Notes: a model not told the origin generated them from the sequence alone. DNA of 64,000 nt from Bacillota bacterium (GCA_023390655.1 JAEWCL010000004.1:99765-163764); one strand, 5' to 3'. Shown: positions 43,445-52,381, counted from the stretch's first letter. Translations and numbers: made by a program.

Positions 43445-44722
43445 ATGTTTAAAATCGTTGAAGTAAAAGGCCGGGAGATCCTTGATTCCAGGGGCAACCC
43501 CACCATAGAAGCAGAGGTGCGGCTTTCCGGCGGCGCTATTGGGCGCGCGGCTGTCCCCTCGGGCGCTTCCACAGGTTCGTTTGAAGCGGTGGAGCTCCGG
43601 GACGGCGACAAAAAGCGCTATCTCGGCAAGGGCGTTACCAAGGCCGCATCGAACATCAACAAGGCGATCGCAAAGGAACTTGTTGGGCTTGATGCGCGCG
43701 ATCAGGTCGGCATCGACAATCTGATGCGCGAAATGGACGGTACGCCCAACAAGGGCAAACTTGGCGCAAATGCAATGCTTGGTGTTTCACTCGCCGTGGC
43801 AAAGGCTGCCGCACAGCAGGCGGGCCTGCCGCTCTACAAATACATCGGCGGCTGCAACGCAAGACAGCTGCCCGTACCGATGATGAACATTTTGAACGGC
43901 GGCAAGCACGCGGACAACAGCGTCAACATTCAGGAGTTCATGATTATGCCCGTGGGCGCACGCAACTTCCAGGAATGCCTGCAGATGAGCGCGGAGGTGT
44001 TCCACACCCTCAAGAAGGTGCTCACAAGCAAGGGCTACGGCACCGCAGTCGGCGATGAAGGCGGCTTTGCCCCCAACCTGAAAACGGATGAGGAAGCCAT
44101 CCAGCTTATCCTTGAGGCAATCAAGGACGCGGGCTACCAGCCCGGCGAGGATTTCAAAATCGCCATCGATGCCGCCGCCACCGAAATGTACCAGGAGGAC
44201 GGCTCCTACCTGTTCTGGAAATCCGGCATCCGCAAGACCAAGGCGGAAATGGTCTCCTTCTGGGCAGACCTGTGCGACAAATACCCCATTGTCTCCCTGG
44301 AAGACGGCGTCTCCGAAGAGGACTGGGAAGGCTGGAAGCTTCTGACCGAACGCCTCGGCAAACGCATCCAGCTTGTGGGAGACGACCTGTTTGTCACCAA
44401 CACTGAGCGCCTGCAAAAGGGCATTGCGCTTGGCGTGGGCAACAGCATCCTCATCAAGGTCAACCAGATCGGCACGCTGTCCGAAACGCTTGACGCCATC
44501 AGCATGGCAAACCGCGCGGGCTACACGGCGGTGGTCAGCCACCGCTCCGGCGAGACGGAGGACGTTACCATTGCGGACATCGTGGTCGCCGTCAACGCAG
44601 GCCAGATCAAGACCGGCGCGCCTTCGCGCACCGACCGCGTGGCAAAGTACAACCAGCTGCTGCGCATTGAAGAAGAGCTCAACGATACCGCCATCTACCG
44701 CGCGGACGTATTCCCGAAGTAA
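43445..44722 (+). CDS. eno: Enolase
   Basis: 425 residues, usual length. Recognised by the start IVEVKGREILDSRGNPTIEA, GDEGGFAPNL, the metal ligands in IAIDAAATE and SLEDGV, and LIKVNQIGTLSET with SHRSGETED. It converts 2-phosphoglycerate to phosphoenolpyruvate in glycolysis. AAGGAAAGGAG precedes the ATG; the open frame upstream is not part of the protein. Confidence 0.97.
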   Translation: MFKIVEVKGREILDSRGNPTIEAEVRLSGGAIGRAAVPSGASTGSFEAVELRDGDKKRYLGKGVTKAASNINKAIAKELVGLDARDQVGIDNLMREMDGTPNKGKLGANAMLGVSLAVAKAAAQQAGLPLYKYIGGCNARQLPVPMMNILNGGKHADNSVNIQEFMIMPVGARNFQECLQMSAEVFHTLKKVLTSKGYGTAVGDEGGFAPNLKTDEEAIQLILEAIKDAGYQPGEDFKIAIDAAATEMYQEDGSYLFWKSGIRKTKAEMVSFWADLCDKYPIVSLEDGVSEEDWEGWKLLTERLGKRIQLVGDDLFVTNTERLQKGIALGVGNSILIKVNQIGTLSETLDAISMANRAGYTAVVSHRSGETEDVTIADIVVAVNAGQIKTGAPSRTDRVAKYNQLLRIEEELNDTAIYRADVFPK

Positions 44723-44741
44723 ATCGTTTATCTGATACAAA

Positions 44742-44769
44742 GCCCGCTCCATTTGGAGCGGGCTTTTTT
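44742..44769 (+). terminator. Terminator of eno
   Basis: Perfect nine-base stem GCCCGCTCC / GGAGCGGGC with loop ATTT and six T residues, 20 bases after the stop. Confidence 0.95.
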
Positions 44770-44796
44770 CAATAGTATCTCGCTGGGATTGTTCCG

Positions 44797-45897
44797 TTAC
44801 TTCTCCAGCGTAACGCTTCCAAACCGCGTCTCCTCCGCAAAGTCATACGCGCGCACCGTGATGGACGCGGGCAGCGTTTCCATTGCGGCAAGGGCGTTCT
44901 TTTGTACAAACCCGCCATCCTCTGTCTGTTCGATGCTCCCGATACCGGTAATGCCGTCGGCAAGGCGGTTGCCATTTGCATCGAGATACTCAAACCATAG
45001 ACTTTTGGACGCAATCGTCCTTTGCTCCTCCGTGGCCGAAGGATCTATTTTAAAGTACAGCTCCGCATAAATTTCAAGCGCGGTCTGTTTCCACTCCACA
45101 CGCTCTATTGTTACGCCGGCGCCCTCCACAACGGTTGGCTGCTGCTGGCGGTATATAATGGGCTCGTTGAAAGCCGGGGCTTCCAAAGTAAACGGGAAGC
45201 TGTCTTTCTTCTCGGCATCCATGAGCAGCTTGGCTTGTGCGTCATAAGGAATAACGGAGGTCTTGCAGGTAAACTGCTGCTTTCCCGCATTGCCCGCGCC
45301 GGTACCCGAAAGCATCATGACGACCGTCCCGTCCGCTTCCGTCAGATAATCCGCCGTATTCATCACATACTCCTCGCCAAGGAAGATGCCCGCGCCCACC
45401 TGAAGCAGCGTTTTTCCCTGCTGTGCTGCAAGCTCTTTTAGCGTGGCGTCCGTATCCGGGATGCCCATATTGAGAGCGGGGTCATCCGGCATCGCATCCA
45501 TGCAGAGCAGCAAAAAGTCGTCCAGTTTTGTTGGCCGCGCTTCGAGCACCACATAAAACTGCTCCGCGCTATAAACCGCCTCACGCACGGAGAATGTTAC
45601 AAGCGCATTGTCCGGTGTTTTCTGTGGCACCGCGGTTTGCACCATACCCGCCGCATTGTCCGGAAGTTGTTTGCCTCTTCTTGCAAAAAAGGACGCAATC
45701 CCAAAGTGTACCGCCGCCGCGTATGCGGTCGTTGCGAGCAGCAGGATGCAGGCCGCGATCAGCACGGCATGCCGCCTGGAACGTTTGATTGTTGTATGTT
45801 GCATTGTTTCCCTCTCCTGGATGCGGCCAAGGGCGATGCGTACGCTTTTTTGAAACGTGTCCGGCGCAGCGCCAAATGCATTTTTCCAATCGTCCAT
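44797..45897 (-). CDS. DUF4179-type membrane anti-sigma factor candidate
   Basis: 366 residues. A short cytoplasmic N terminus (about 40 residues), one membrane helix (AVLIAACILLLATTAYAAAV), then a long extracytoplasmic beta-rich domain. Proteins of this layout following an ECF sigma gene act as anti-sigma factors or sensors. The ATG overlaps the sigma stop (TGATG), with GGAGGG before it, so the two are produced together. The signal sensed is unknown. Confidence 0.75.
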   Translation of the reverse strand: MDDWKNAFGAAPDTFQKSVRIALGRIQERETMQHTTIKRSRRHAVLIAACILLLATTAYAAAVHFGIASFFARRGKQLPDNAAGMVQTAVPQKTPDNALVTFSVREAVYSAEQFYVVLEARPTKLDDFLLLCMDAMPDDPALNMGIPDTDATLKELAAQQGKTLLQVGAGIFLGEEYVMNTADYLTEADGTVVMMLSGTGAGNAGKQQFTCKTSVIPYDAQAKLLMDAEKKDSFPFTLEAPAFNEPIIYRQQQPTVVEGAGVTIERVEWKQTALEIYAELYFKIDPSATEEQRTIASKSLWFEYLDANGNRLADGITGIGSIEQTEDGGFVQKNALAAMETLPASITVRAYDFAEETRFGSVTLEK

Positions 45898-46367
45898 CAA
45901 CCCTGTCCCTCCTCATTTAATAATTCTTTCATACGGTTTCTTGCGCGAAACAAACGGGATTTGACTGTTCCCGCAGGAAGGCGCATCATGTCTGAGATTT
46001 CCTTAATGTCATATCCTTCGATATAGTACAGCACCAGCGGCGTACGCAGCGTTTCATCAAGAGTAAACATCGCGTCATGGAGTGTTTCACCCGCATCCGG
46101 CGGTGCAGCGCGCTCGGGTACTTCATCCGTCACCATAACACGTTTCATACGCCGCCCAATGTTGTGGCACTCGTTGATGAGGATGCGCACCACCCAGGTC
46201 TGAAACAAGCGGTCATCCCGCAGCATCCGGCACTTGGCCCATGCTTTGCAGATACATTCCTGTACGGCATCCTCCCTGTCGCTTTCCTGTGATAAAAAAC
46301 TGTACGATACGCGGTAAAGCGTTTGCTGCATATCCATGATGCGTGCGGCAAATTCCGCTTGGTGCAT
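45897..46367 (-). CDS. ECF RNA polymerase sigma factor
   Basis: 156 residues. Region 2 (LYRVSYSFLSQESDREDAVQE, positions 17-37) and region 4 (YYIEGYDIKEISDMMRLPAGTVKSRLFRARNRMKELL) are both present, with no extra domains. It directs RNA polymerase to stress genes when its partner membrane protein releases it. AAAGGAGAGG precedes the ATG. A sequence like an ECF promoter lies about 55-85 bases upstream, suggesting autoregulation. Confidence 0.92.
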   Translation of the reverse strand: MHQAEFAARIMDMQQTLYRVSYSFLSQESDREDAVQECICKAWAKCRMLRDDRLFQTWVVRILINECHNIGRRMKRVMVTDEVPERAAPPDAGETLHDAMFTLDETLRTPLVLYYIEGYDIKEISDMMRLPAGTVKSRLFRARNRMKELLNEEGQG

Positions 46368-46404
46368 CGGGTCCTCTCCTTTCTAAAGGGAAGCTCTCCC
46401 CTTT

Positions 46405-46418
46405 TGACAGGCCTGTCA
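46405..46418. repeat. Perfect 14-bp palindrome in the sigma leader
   Basis: TGACAGGCCTGTCA, between the ECF-type promoter and the sigma gene. It may be an operator for a further regulator or a short mRNA hairpin. Confidence 0.5.
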
Positions 46419-46422
46419 TGCA

Positions 46423-46451
46423 TTAGACGGCTTAAGAGAAGAGAAGGTTCA
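46423..46451 (-). promoter_or_regulatory. ECF-type promoter of the sigma/anti-sigma pair
   Basis: On the minus strand TGAACC (46446-46451), exactly 16 bases, CGTCTAA (46423-46429). This matches the TGAAC / CGTC form used by many Bacillota ECF sigma factors such as SigM, SigV and SigW. Confidence 0.65.
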
Positions 46452-46630
46452 TCAAAATTAAAGAATATTGTAATGCAAAATACCGCAGCCAATCCACTGC
46501 AAAGCCTTTGCTCCATAATGATGGTCCCAAGGATTTGGGGAGCATCAAGCCGGAGATGAATATAGATTTCTATGATACTGGAAGATTACCGGAAAGCCAA
46601 ACTTGTTTTGACTTCGATAGAATATCATGA
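46436..46630 (+). pseudogene. Possible remnant of an AT-rich gene
   Basis: Open frame between stops with protein-like content (KPLLHNDGPKDLGSIKPEMN) but no start codon with a ribosome binding site. It overlaps the leader of the sigma operon on the other strand. It may be a gene fragment left by recombination; the composition resembles the AT-rich kinase gene after it. Weakly supported. Confidence 0.3.
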
Positions 46631-46733
46631 AATCAGCGCATTTACATTTTAGGTAAATTTGTAGTATTATTGGTTGTTCAGATTGGTAGTAAAAATACAC
46701 TGAGAAGACTATATAGTCAGTAATGAGGAATTA

Positions 46734-47300
46734 ATGGTTATTCTAATTGGTGGTGTCAGCTGTACCGGAAAAACAGCAATGGCGCAAAAATTGCTTGAAA
46801 AGTACAGGATTCCTTACTTATCAATTGACCATATAAAAATGGGGTTGATTCGTGGAAATAAATACTGCGATTTTACTGCAACAGATAGTGAAGACGAGCT
46901 GACAAATAAACTATGGCCCATTGTGAAGGGCATTATTATGACTACTGTTGAGAATGGACAACATATTATTATTGAAGGATGCTATTTGCCACCTGAACAT
47001 ATACAGGACTTCGATACAAAATATTTGGAGCAGATTATCGCTTTATACATAGGCTTTTCAGATAACTATCTTGAGAAGTGTTTTACTTCAGGTATTGTTG
47101 AACACAGAAGCGAAATAGAACAAAAAGACTTTGATGCCGATTATATGAACCGTGATCATTTTTGCAAGTTGCATCATCGGCTTAAAAAGCGCTGCAAAGA
47201 GAATAATGCCGTGTTCTTTGAAATCAATGCTGATTATTCAGCAGAAATCAGTACTGTTTACCAGTGGGTTGATGAACAGGTAGAAAGTAAGCGACAATAA
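46734..47300 (+). CDS. P-loop kinase of unknown substrate
   Basis: 188 residues starting MVILIGGVSCTGKTAMAQKL (Walker A) with IDHIKMGLIRGN and IIEGCYLPPEHI segments, as in small nucleotide or 2-phosphoglycerate-type kinases. Clearly AT-rich in comparison with its surroundings, so probably acquired. The ribosome binding site is GAGGAAT at short spacing. Function not assigned. Confidence 0.75.
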   Translation: MVILIGGVSCTGKTAMAQKLLEKYRIPYLSIDHIKMGLIRGNKYCDFTATDSEDELTNKLWPIVKGIIMTTVENGQHIIIEGCYLPPEHIQDFDTKYLEQIIALYIGFSDNYLEKCFTSGIVEHRSEIEQKDFDADYMNRDHFCKLHHRLKKRCKENNAVFFEINADYSAEISTVYQWVDEQVESKRQ

Positions 47301-47404
47301 TTCAAGAAGGAGGGTAACACCCTCCTTCCATTCGTGCAGATACTTATATTTGACGAGGATCAGTGTACTTTTGCAGAAGGAAGGCGCCTTCTAAATAAAC
47401 TCAC

Positions 47405-47632
47405 TCACAGCTGTTCTGTGCCTTCCGTTTGCGGCACATATTCCATCAGATCCCCGGGCTGGCAGTTGAGCGCCTTACAGATACCCTCCAGCGTGCTCAG
47501 CTTCACCGCGCTGATCTTGGCATTCTTCAAATTGGAAAGATTGGCGATGGTAATACCCACATGCTCGGAAAGCTCATTGAGAGACATCTTCCGGTCTGCC
47601 ATCACACGGTCCAATCGGATAACAATCGGCAT
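47405..47632 (-). CDS. YozG-like Cro/C1-type transcriptional regulator
   Basis: 75 residues, nearly all a helix-turn-helix of the HTH_26 type (MADRKMSLNELSEHVGITIANLSNLKNAKI). This small family is found with DUF2975 membrane proteins, as here with a gap of 11 bases. It probably binds the large inverted repeat in the promoter of the pair. Confidence 0.9.
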   Translation of the reverse strand: MPIVIRLDRVMADRKMSLNELSEHVGITIANLSNLKNAKISAVKLSTLEGICKALNCQPGDLMEYVPQTEGTEQL

Positions 47633-47643
47633 GGCGGCCTCCC

Positions 47644-48198
47644 TTATACGGTGGTGTCGTGTTCCTGTTGCAGGATCACACCGTACCGGAACACTTCGGC
47701 AAGTATCAAAAGGCAGATACCTAAAAGAGCGCTGTCAGGCAGTAGTTGAAACTGAGGGCGAATCATAGGGGAAATTCCTTGCTGCACGTTGTACTGAAAC
47801 AACGCTTGGGCCATCCGATAAGCGTTCCATTGCCCGGTGTAGGACTGCAAAAGCGCCAATATGCCCATCCACATCAGACGGCTTGCATTTTGCCCTGTAA
47901 ATGGCGTACCTTTTCCCATGGAATTCAAAATGCACTTTAGCAGCCACAAAAACGCAACGCCAAACAACATCCACAAGACATTAAAAGGAACAGTTTCCCA
48001 CCCTGTCTGCACCCCCGGAATAGGTGAAAAAAGAAAACCTTCCGCAACATAGCCCCTCCATGTTATTTGTGTCTGCGGCGCAAACAAACCGACCAATAGA
48101 ATGGCCGCTAAGGCCACTGCCCCAACCCAAAATCCGATATTCACAATAACCCGGATGATTTGAAAAGACCGCTTCCTGATCGGCGGTAGTTCGTTCAT
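47644..48198 (-). CDS. DUF2975 membrane protein
   Basis: 184 residues with four hydrophobic helices (about 15-40, 70-95, 110-130, 150-175). Function unknown; the family is coupled to YozG-like regulators and may modulate their activity from the membrane. AAAGGGAGGGG precedes the ATG. Confidence 0.85.
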   Translation of the reverse strand: MNELPPIRKRSFQIIRVIVNIGFWVGAVALAAILLVGLFAPQTQITWRGYVAEGFLFSPIPGVQTGWETVPFNVLWMLFGVAFLWLLKCILNSMGKGTPFTGQNASRLMWMGILALLQSYTGQWNAYRMAQALFQYNVQQGISPMIRPQFQLLPDSALLGICLLILAEVFRYGVILQQEHDTTV

Positions 48199-48221
48199 GG
48201 TATCCCCTCCCTTTTACCAAC

Positions 48222-48250
48222 AGCATATGCTGAGACTTTGCGCATGTCAA
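48222..48250 (-). promoter_or_regulatory. Promoter of the DUF2975-YozG pair
   Basis: Perfect TTGACA (48245-48250), 17 bases, TATGCT (48222-48227) on the minus strand, 25 bases before the DUF2975 ATG. The -35 box overlaps the edge of the large inverted repeat. Confidence 0.6.
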
Positions 48251-48284
48251 TAATTATTTATCGTACTACAATAAATAATTATTG
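48248..48284. repeat. Perfect 14-bp inverted repeat, probable operator
   Basis: CAATAATTATTTAT (48248-48261) and ATAAATAATTATTG (48271-48284) with a nine-base spacer. Each arm contains the smaller palindrome ATAATTAT. Its place on the -35 side of the DUF2975-YozG promoter suggests autoregulation. Confidence 0.7.
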
Positions 48285-48301
48285 TTATATGGCAATGACG
48301 C

Positions 48302-48342
48302 AAAAGAGGCTTCCGCATCAGAATCATGCGGAAGCCTCTTTT
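48302..48342 (-). terminator. Terminator of the alcohol dehydrogenase gene
   Basis: Perfect 17-base stem with a seven-base loop (arms 48302-48318 and 48326-48342) ending in TTTT on both strands, so it can work in both directions. Confidence 0.92.
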
Positions 48343-48352
48343 ATCGGCGATC

Positions 48353-49525
48353 TTAACGCGCCATCGTATAGATGTTGACGAGATCCGCTTCATCAATTGC
48401 ACGGAAGCCGTGGAGCGTGCCAAAGCTCATATGGCACTTTTGCGCCATTTCCCTGATCTGCGCATCGGTAACATCATATCCAAGCGCATGAATGGAGGTG
48501 GGCATTTCAATGGACCGGAAGAATTCCTCCATTGCCTCAATTCCGGCAACAGCGGTTTCCTTTGCATCGCCGGTATCCGCAGCATCCATCACGCGTACGG
48601 CAAGCTGCGCAAAGCGTTCGGGCTTTACGCTATACACATAGCGCGCCCAGCTTCCCCACACCGCGGCAAGCCCCGCGCCGTGCGCCACATCGAACAGCCC
48701 GCCAAGCTCATGTTCAAGCTTATGGCTGATCCAGTCCCCCGTTGCGCCAAGTCCAGTGAGTCCATTGTGGGAGAGGCTGCTTGCCCACATCACTTCGGCG
48801 CGTGCCTTGTAATTTTCGGGCTCCGTCATAAGGATGCGCGCATTCTCCATCACGGTGCGCAGAAGCTGCTCCGCGATGCGGTCGGTCATATCCATGGTAT
48901 CGCCGGTAGTGAAGTAGCGCTCCAGCGTGTGCATCATGATATCCACGCACCCGCTCATGGTCTGGTACTGCGGCAGGGTATAGGTAAGCTCCGGGTTCAT
49001 GATTGCGAATTTAGGTCTGGACAGATCGCTGTTATAGCCACGCTTGAGCCACCCCTCCTCTTTGGTGATGACGGAAGAGCTGCTCATTTCGCTGCCCGCC
49101 GCCGCAATCGTCAGCACCACGCCCAGGGGTAGGGACGCCTGCGCCTTCTGTTTGCCCGCATAAAGCTCCCAAACGTCAAACGGATTTGCAAGCCCATAGC
49201 AGATGGCCTTTGCGCTGTCGATCACGCTGCCGCCGCCGACTGCAAGCACAAAGTCCACGCCCTCTTTTTTACAAAGCGCGATGCCCTCATATACCAGCGA
49301 CAGCCGGGGGTTTGGTACGACGCCGCCCAATTCCACATAGCTGATGTTTTCTTCCGCCAGAGAGCGGAAGATGCGATCCAAGAGGCCGGAGCTCTTCGCG
49401 CTGCTTCCGCCGTAATGTATCAGCACCTTTTTGCACTTCTGCGCCTTTACGAGCGCACCCGTTTGCGCCTCCTCATTTTTGCCGAATACAACCTTCGTGG
49501 GCGCAAAATACTCAAAATTCTGCAT
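48353..49525 (-). CDS. Iron-containing alcohol dehydrogenase (butanol dehydrogenase type)
   Basis: 390 residues. The NAD(P) site is GGGSVIDSAKAI. The metal-binding region has GCVDIMMHTLERY, GDWISHKLEHELGG and DVAHGAGLAAVW, giving the Asp-His-His-His iron set. The closest forms are YugJ/BdhA-type aldehyde-alcohol interconverting enzymes with NADPH. Substrate not determined. The ribosome binding site is AGGAACAGG. Confidence 0.92.
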   Translation of the reverse strand: MQNFEYFAPTKVVFGKNEEAQTGALVKAQKCKKVLIHYGGSSAKSSGLLDRIFRSLAEENISYVELGGVVPNPRLSLVYEGIALCKKEGVDFVLAVGGGSVIDSAKAICYGLANPFDVWELYAGKQKAQASLPLGVVLTIAAAGSEMSSSSVITKEEGWLKRGYNSDLSRPKFAIMNPELTYTLPQYQTMSGCVDIMMHTLERYFTTGDTMDMTDRIAEQLLRTVMENARILMTEPENYKARAEVMWASSLSHNGLTGLGATGDWISHKLEHELGGLFDVAHGAGLAAVWGSWARYVYSVKPERFAQLAVRVMDAADTGDAKETAVAGIEAMEEFFRSIEMPTSIHALGYDVTDAQIREMAQKCHMSFGTLHGFRAIDEADLVNIYTMAR

Positions 49526-49766
49526 TCCTGTTCCTCCGTCTCAATTTTGCTTTCAAACAGCAAGTTGCCCGGAGCATGCCTTCCAGGCAATTGCATCTTC
49601 TCAAAAATCCCGTCCTTTCCAGTATAACCATTTCTATGGGCGCAAGGAAGAGGAAACATGCAGATTGACGGCTGCGCAACAAGCAATACTGTACAAAGCA
49701 GTATATTTTGCAATATAATAAACGTGATATGCCCATCATTTTTGCCCGTAACGATAGGGAGGCTCC

Positions 49767-50465
49767 ATGACAGAAAAAAAGCAGAAGATCAAAATCATCA
49801 AGGACGGGCCGTACCTTGTGACCGGCGGCGTGCCGCTGAGTGAAAAGATCATCCACGCCGTCGGTAAAAATTATATTTATGAGGATGGCCGCGAGCTGCC
49901 GCAGATGGAAACCTATACCCTGTGCCGCTGCGGAAAAACGAAAACCCCGCCGTTTTGCGACGGCGCGCACAAGGACTGCGCGTTCCATGGCGAAGAAACT
50001 GCGGGAAAAGAACCGTTTCAAGCCCGCGTCAAAGTATACGACGGCCCTACGCTCACCATGCTTGACGATGGGCGCTGCGCGTTTGCGCGCTTCTGCCACA
50101 CCGACCAGGGGGACGCCTGGGAGCTTGTAGAGCGTTCGGACAACCCTTCGTGCCGGGAACTCGCCATCAAGGCCGCTACGGAATGCCCCGCGGGACGCTT
50201 GGATATCATCGATAAGCAGACCGGAGAAACCATAGAACCCGAGTATACGCCCGCCATTGAAGTGTTGCAGGACCCGGGCCGCAGTGTCAGCTGCGGGCTG
50301 TTTGTCAAAGGCGGCATCCCTATTGAGGGCGCTGACGGCGAACCCTATGAACTCCGCAACCGGGTGGTGCTTTGCCGCTGCGGGCACTCAAAAAACAAGC
50401 CGTTTTGCGATTCACTTCATGTCATACGGGGATATCTGGACCGGAAAAAGCGTTGGTTTGAGTGA
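49767..50465 (+). CDS. Double CDGSH iron-sulfur protein
   Basis: 232 residues. Two CDGSH-type 2Fe-2S sites with Cys-x-Cys-x8-Cys-x3-His spacing: CRCGKTKTPPFCDGAH (Cys53, 55, 64, His68) and CRCGHSKNKPFCDSLH (Cys203, 205, 214, His218). The region between has extra Cys residues (CAFARFC, SCRELA, ECPAG) of a divergent ferredoxin-like (Fer4_19-type) module. Likely cytoplasmic redox or cluster-transfer protein. ATAGGGAGG precedes the ATG. Confidence 0.9.
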   Translation: MTEKKQKIKIIKDGPYLVTGGVPLSEKIIHAVGKNYIYEDGRELPQMETYTLCRCGKTKTPPFCDGAHKDCAFHGEETAGKEPFQARVKVYDGPTLTMLDDGRCAFARFCHTDQGDAWELVERSDNPSCRELAIKAATECPAGRLDIIDKQTGETIEPEYTPAIEVLQDPGRSVSCGLFVKGGIPIEGADGEPYELRNRVVLCRCGHSKNKPFCDSLHVIRGYLDRKKRWFE

Positions 50466-50471
50466 CAACGG

Positions 50472-50500
50472 GCTGGCAAAGGCCGGCTCTTTCTATTTTT
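50472..50500 (+). terminator. Terminator after the CDGSH gene
   Basis: GCTGGC / GCCGGC stem (one wobble pair) with a four-base loop and a T-rich tail TCTTTCTATTTTT. It separates this gene from the convergent ATPase gene. Confidence 0.6.
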
Positions 50501-50512
50501 CTATATAACAAC

Positions 50513-52381
50513 TCAGTACTCCCGCTTCTTCCATTTGAGCAGCGTTGCCGAATGCAAAATGACCGCAACCGAGCCTGCATTGTGCAAAAGTGCGCCCATT
50601 ACCGGCCCAACGATGCCAAACATGGCGAGCAGTATGGAAGCGAAATTGAGCGTCATGGATAGCAGCAAATTAGCCCGGATGACACGCATTGTTTTTTGCG
50701 CAAGCAAAAATAGATGCGGCAACGCCCGGATATCGTCACGCACCAGCACGATATCCGCCGCGTCGATGGCGATATCGCTGCCAATTCCGCCCATCGCAAT
50801 GCCCACATGGGCCGACTTGAGCGCGGGCGCGTCGTTGATGCCATCGCCAATCATTAAGACCGGCTCCCCGCTTCGCTGCAGCACCTGTATCGCAAGGAGT
50901 TTGTCTTCGGGCTCCAGGCCCGCGCGCACCTCTTTTACGCCCGCCAGCGCCGCCATATGCAGCGCTGCCTGCGGGATATCCCCCGTCAGCAGCAGGCTTT
51001 TTACGCCAATCTCCCGCAACGCCTTTACGGTATCCTCCGCATCCGGACGGATGGTATCCGAAAGCGCGATCATCCCGATCAGCCGCTCTTCCCTTGTTAC
51101 ATAAATAGTCGTACAGCCCTGCGCCTTATAGCCCGCCGCAAGCTGCCTGACGGTTCCCGGAAGCGCTGTTCCCGTTTGCTCCATAGCCAGTTTTTCATTG
51201 CCTGCGGATATGACGCTTCCATCCACCCTCGCCCGCACCCCGCGCCCGGGCAACAGGGAAAAGCCCATAGGCTGCAGCGCTTTTGTGTCATTCATCTGAT
51301 ACTGCGCCACGATTGCGCGGCCCAGCGGATGTTCCGCACGCAGTTCCGCGGCGGCTGCAGCATAGAGCACCGTCTCCTCTGTTTCCCCCTGTGCAAAAGC
51401 TGCAACATGCACAACTGCGGGTCTTCCATAGGTAAGCGTGCCCGTCTTATCAAACGCCGCCTTTTTTATCTGGGCGAGCCGCTCCAGCGCGTCCCCCTGG
51501 CGGACAAGCGCGCCAACGCGGGCGGCGTTGCCGATGCCCGCCATAATGGCCGTAGGCGTGGCCAGCACAAGCGCGCATGGACAGAACACAACGAGGATCG
51601 TGACGGCGCGGATCGCCTCCTGCGTTGCGATCCAGGTCGCAGCGGCGCTGAGAAGTGCGATGATGACGATCCATGTGGCCCACCGGTCCGCAATACCGAC
51701 GATTTTTGCTTTTCCCGCATCGGCGGACTCCACAAGGCGGATCATGCGCTGCAAAGAGCTGTCCTCCCCGACTTTTTGCGCCTGCATGGTAAAGGAGCCA
51801 AAGCGGTTGACCGTGCCGCTTTTGACCAAATCGCCCGGCGATTTATCAACAGGAAGGGATTCGCCTGTCATCACGGACTGATCCACCGTTGTTTCCCCCG
51901 CTACAATTACGCCGTCCGCCGGTATGGTCTCGCCTGCGTGAACGCAAAGTGCATCTCCCACCTGCACCTGCTCGGCAGGAATGATGTGTTCCTGCCCCTC
52001 CCGTATCACGCGCGCGGTGCGCGGGGTCAGCCGCACCAGCTTTTCAATGCCTGCGCGCGCTTTTTTCACCGTATGTTCTTCAAGCATAGCGCCAACCGCC
52101 ATAATAAACGCGACCTCGCCCGCCGCAAATACTTCTCCAACCACAACAGAAGCAATCAGCGCGAGGGACACCAGCACATCCGCCTTGATGTCAAAGCGCG
52201 TAAACAGCCCCTGCCCCGCATTGATTAAAATCGGAATCCCGCACAAAACCACCGCAATCCAGGCGGGGTCGATTGCCCACGCTTTCAAAAAGAAACTCAA
52301 TACCAGCGAAATGCCCGAAAGCATTAAAAACACAACGCTCCGCTTTTCCTCATCCCGCATAACTTTGACAATCCCCCGCAT
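50513..52381 (-). CDS. P1B-type metal-exporting ATPase under CsoR-type control
   Basis: 622 residues. No N-terminal metal-binding domain. Motifs are FCPCALVLATPTA, DKTGTLTY, EHPLG and GDGINDAPAL. The last helices read LLHNAGSVAVILHSATLL, unlike typical CopA or ZntA ends, so the metal is uncertain; the CsoR box and regulator next door favour copper. The ATG is chosen because GGGGAGGG is at the right distance; an upstream ATG lies within the operator edge. It converges with the CDGSH gene. Confidence 0.9.
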   Translation of the reverse strand: MRGIVKVMRDEEKRSVVFLMLSGISLVLSFFLKAWAIDPAWIAVVLCGIPILINAGQGLFTRFDIKADVLVSLALIASVVVGEVFAAGEVAFIMAVGAMLEEHTVKKARAGIEKLVRLTPRTARVIREGQEHIIPAEQVQVGDALCVHAGETIPADGVIVAGETTVDQSVMTGESLPVDKSPGDLVKSGTVNRFGSFTMQAQKVGEDSSLQRMIRLVESADAGKAKIVGIADRWATWIVIIALLSAAATWIATQEAIRAVTILVVFCPCALVLATPTAIMAGIGNAARVGALVRQGDALERLAQIKKAAFDKTGTLTYGRPAVVHVAAFAQGETEETVLYAAAAAELRAEHPLGRAIVAQYQMNDTKALQPMGFSLLPGRGVRARVDGSVISAGNEKLAMEQTGTALPGTVRQLAAGYKAQGCTTIYVTREERLIGMIALSDTIRPDAEDTVKALREIGVKSLLLTGDIPQAALHMAALAGVKEVRAGLEPEDKLLAIQVLQRSGEPVLMIGDGINDAPALKSAHVGIAMGGIGSDIAIDAADIVLVRDDIRALPHLFLLAQKTMRVIRANLLLSMTLNFASILLAMFGIVGPVMGALLHNAGSVAVILHSATLLKWKKREY

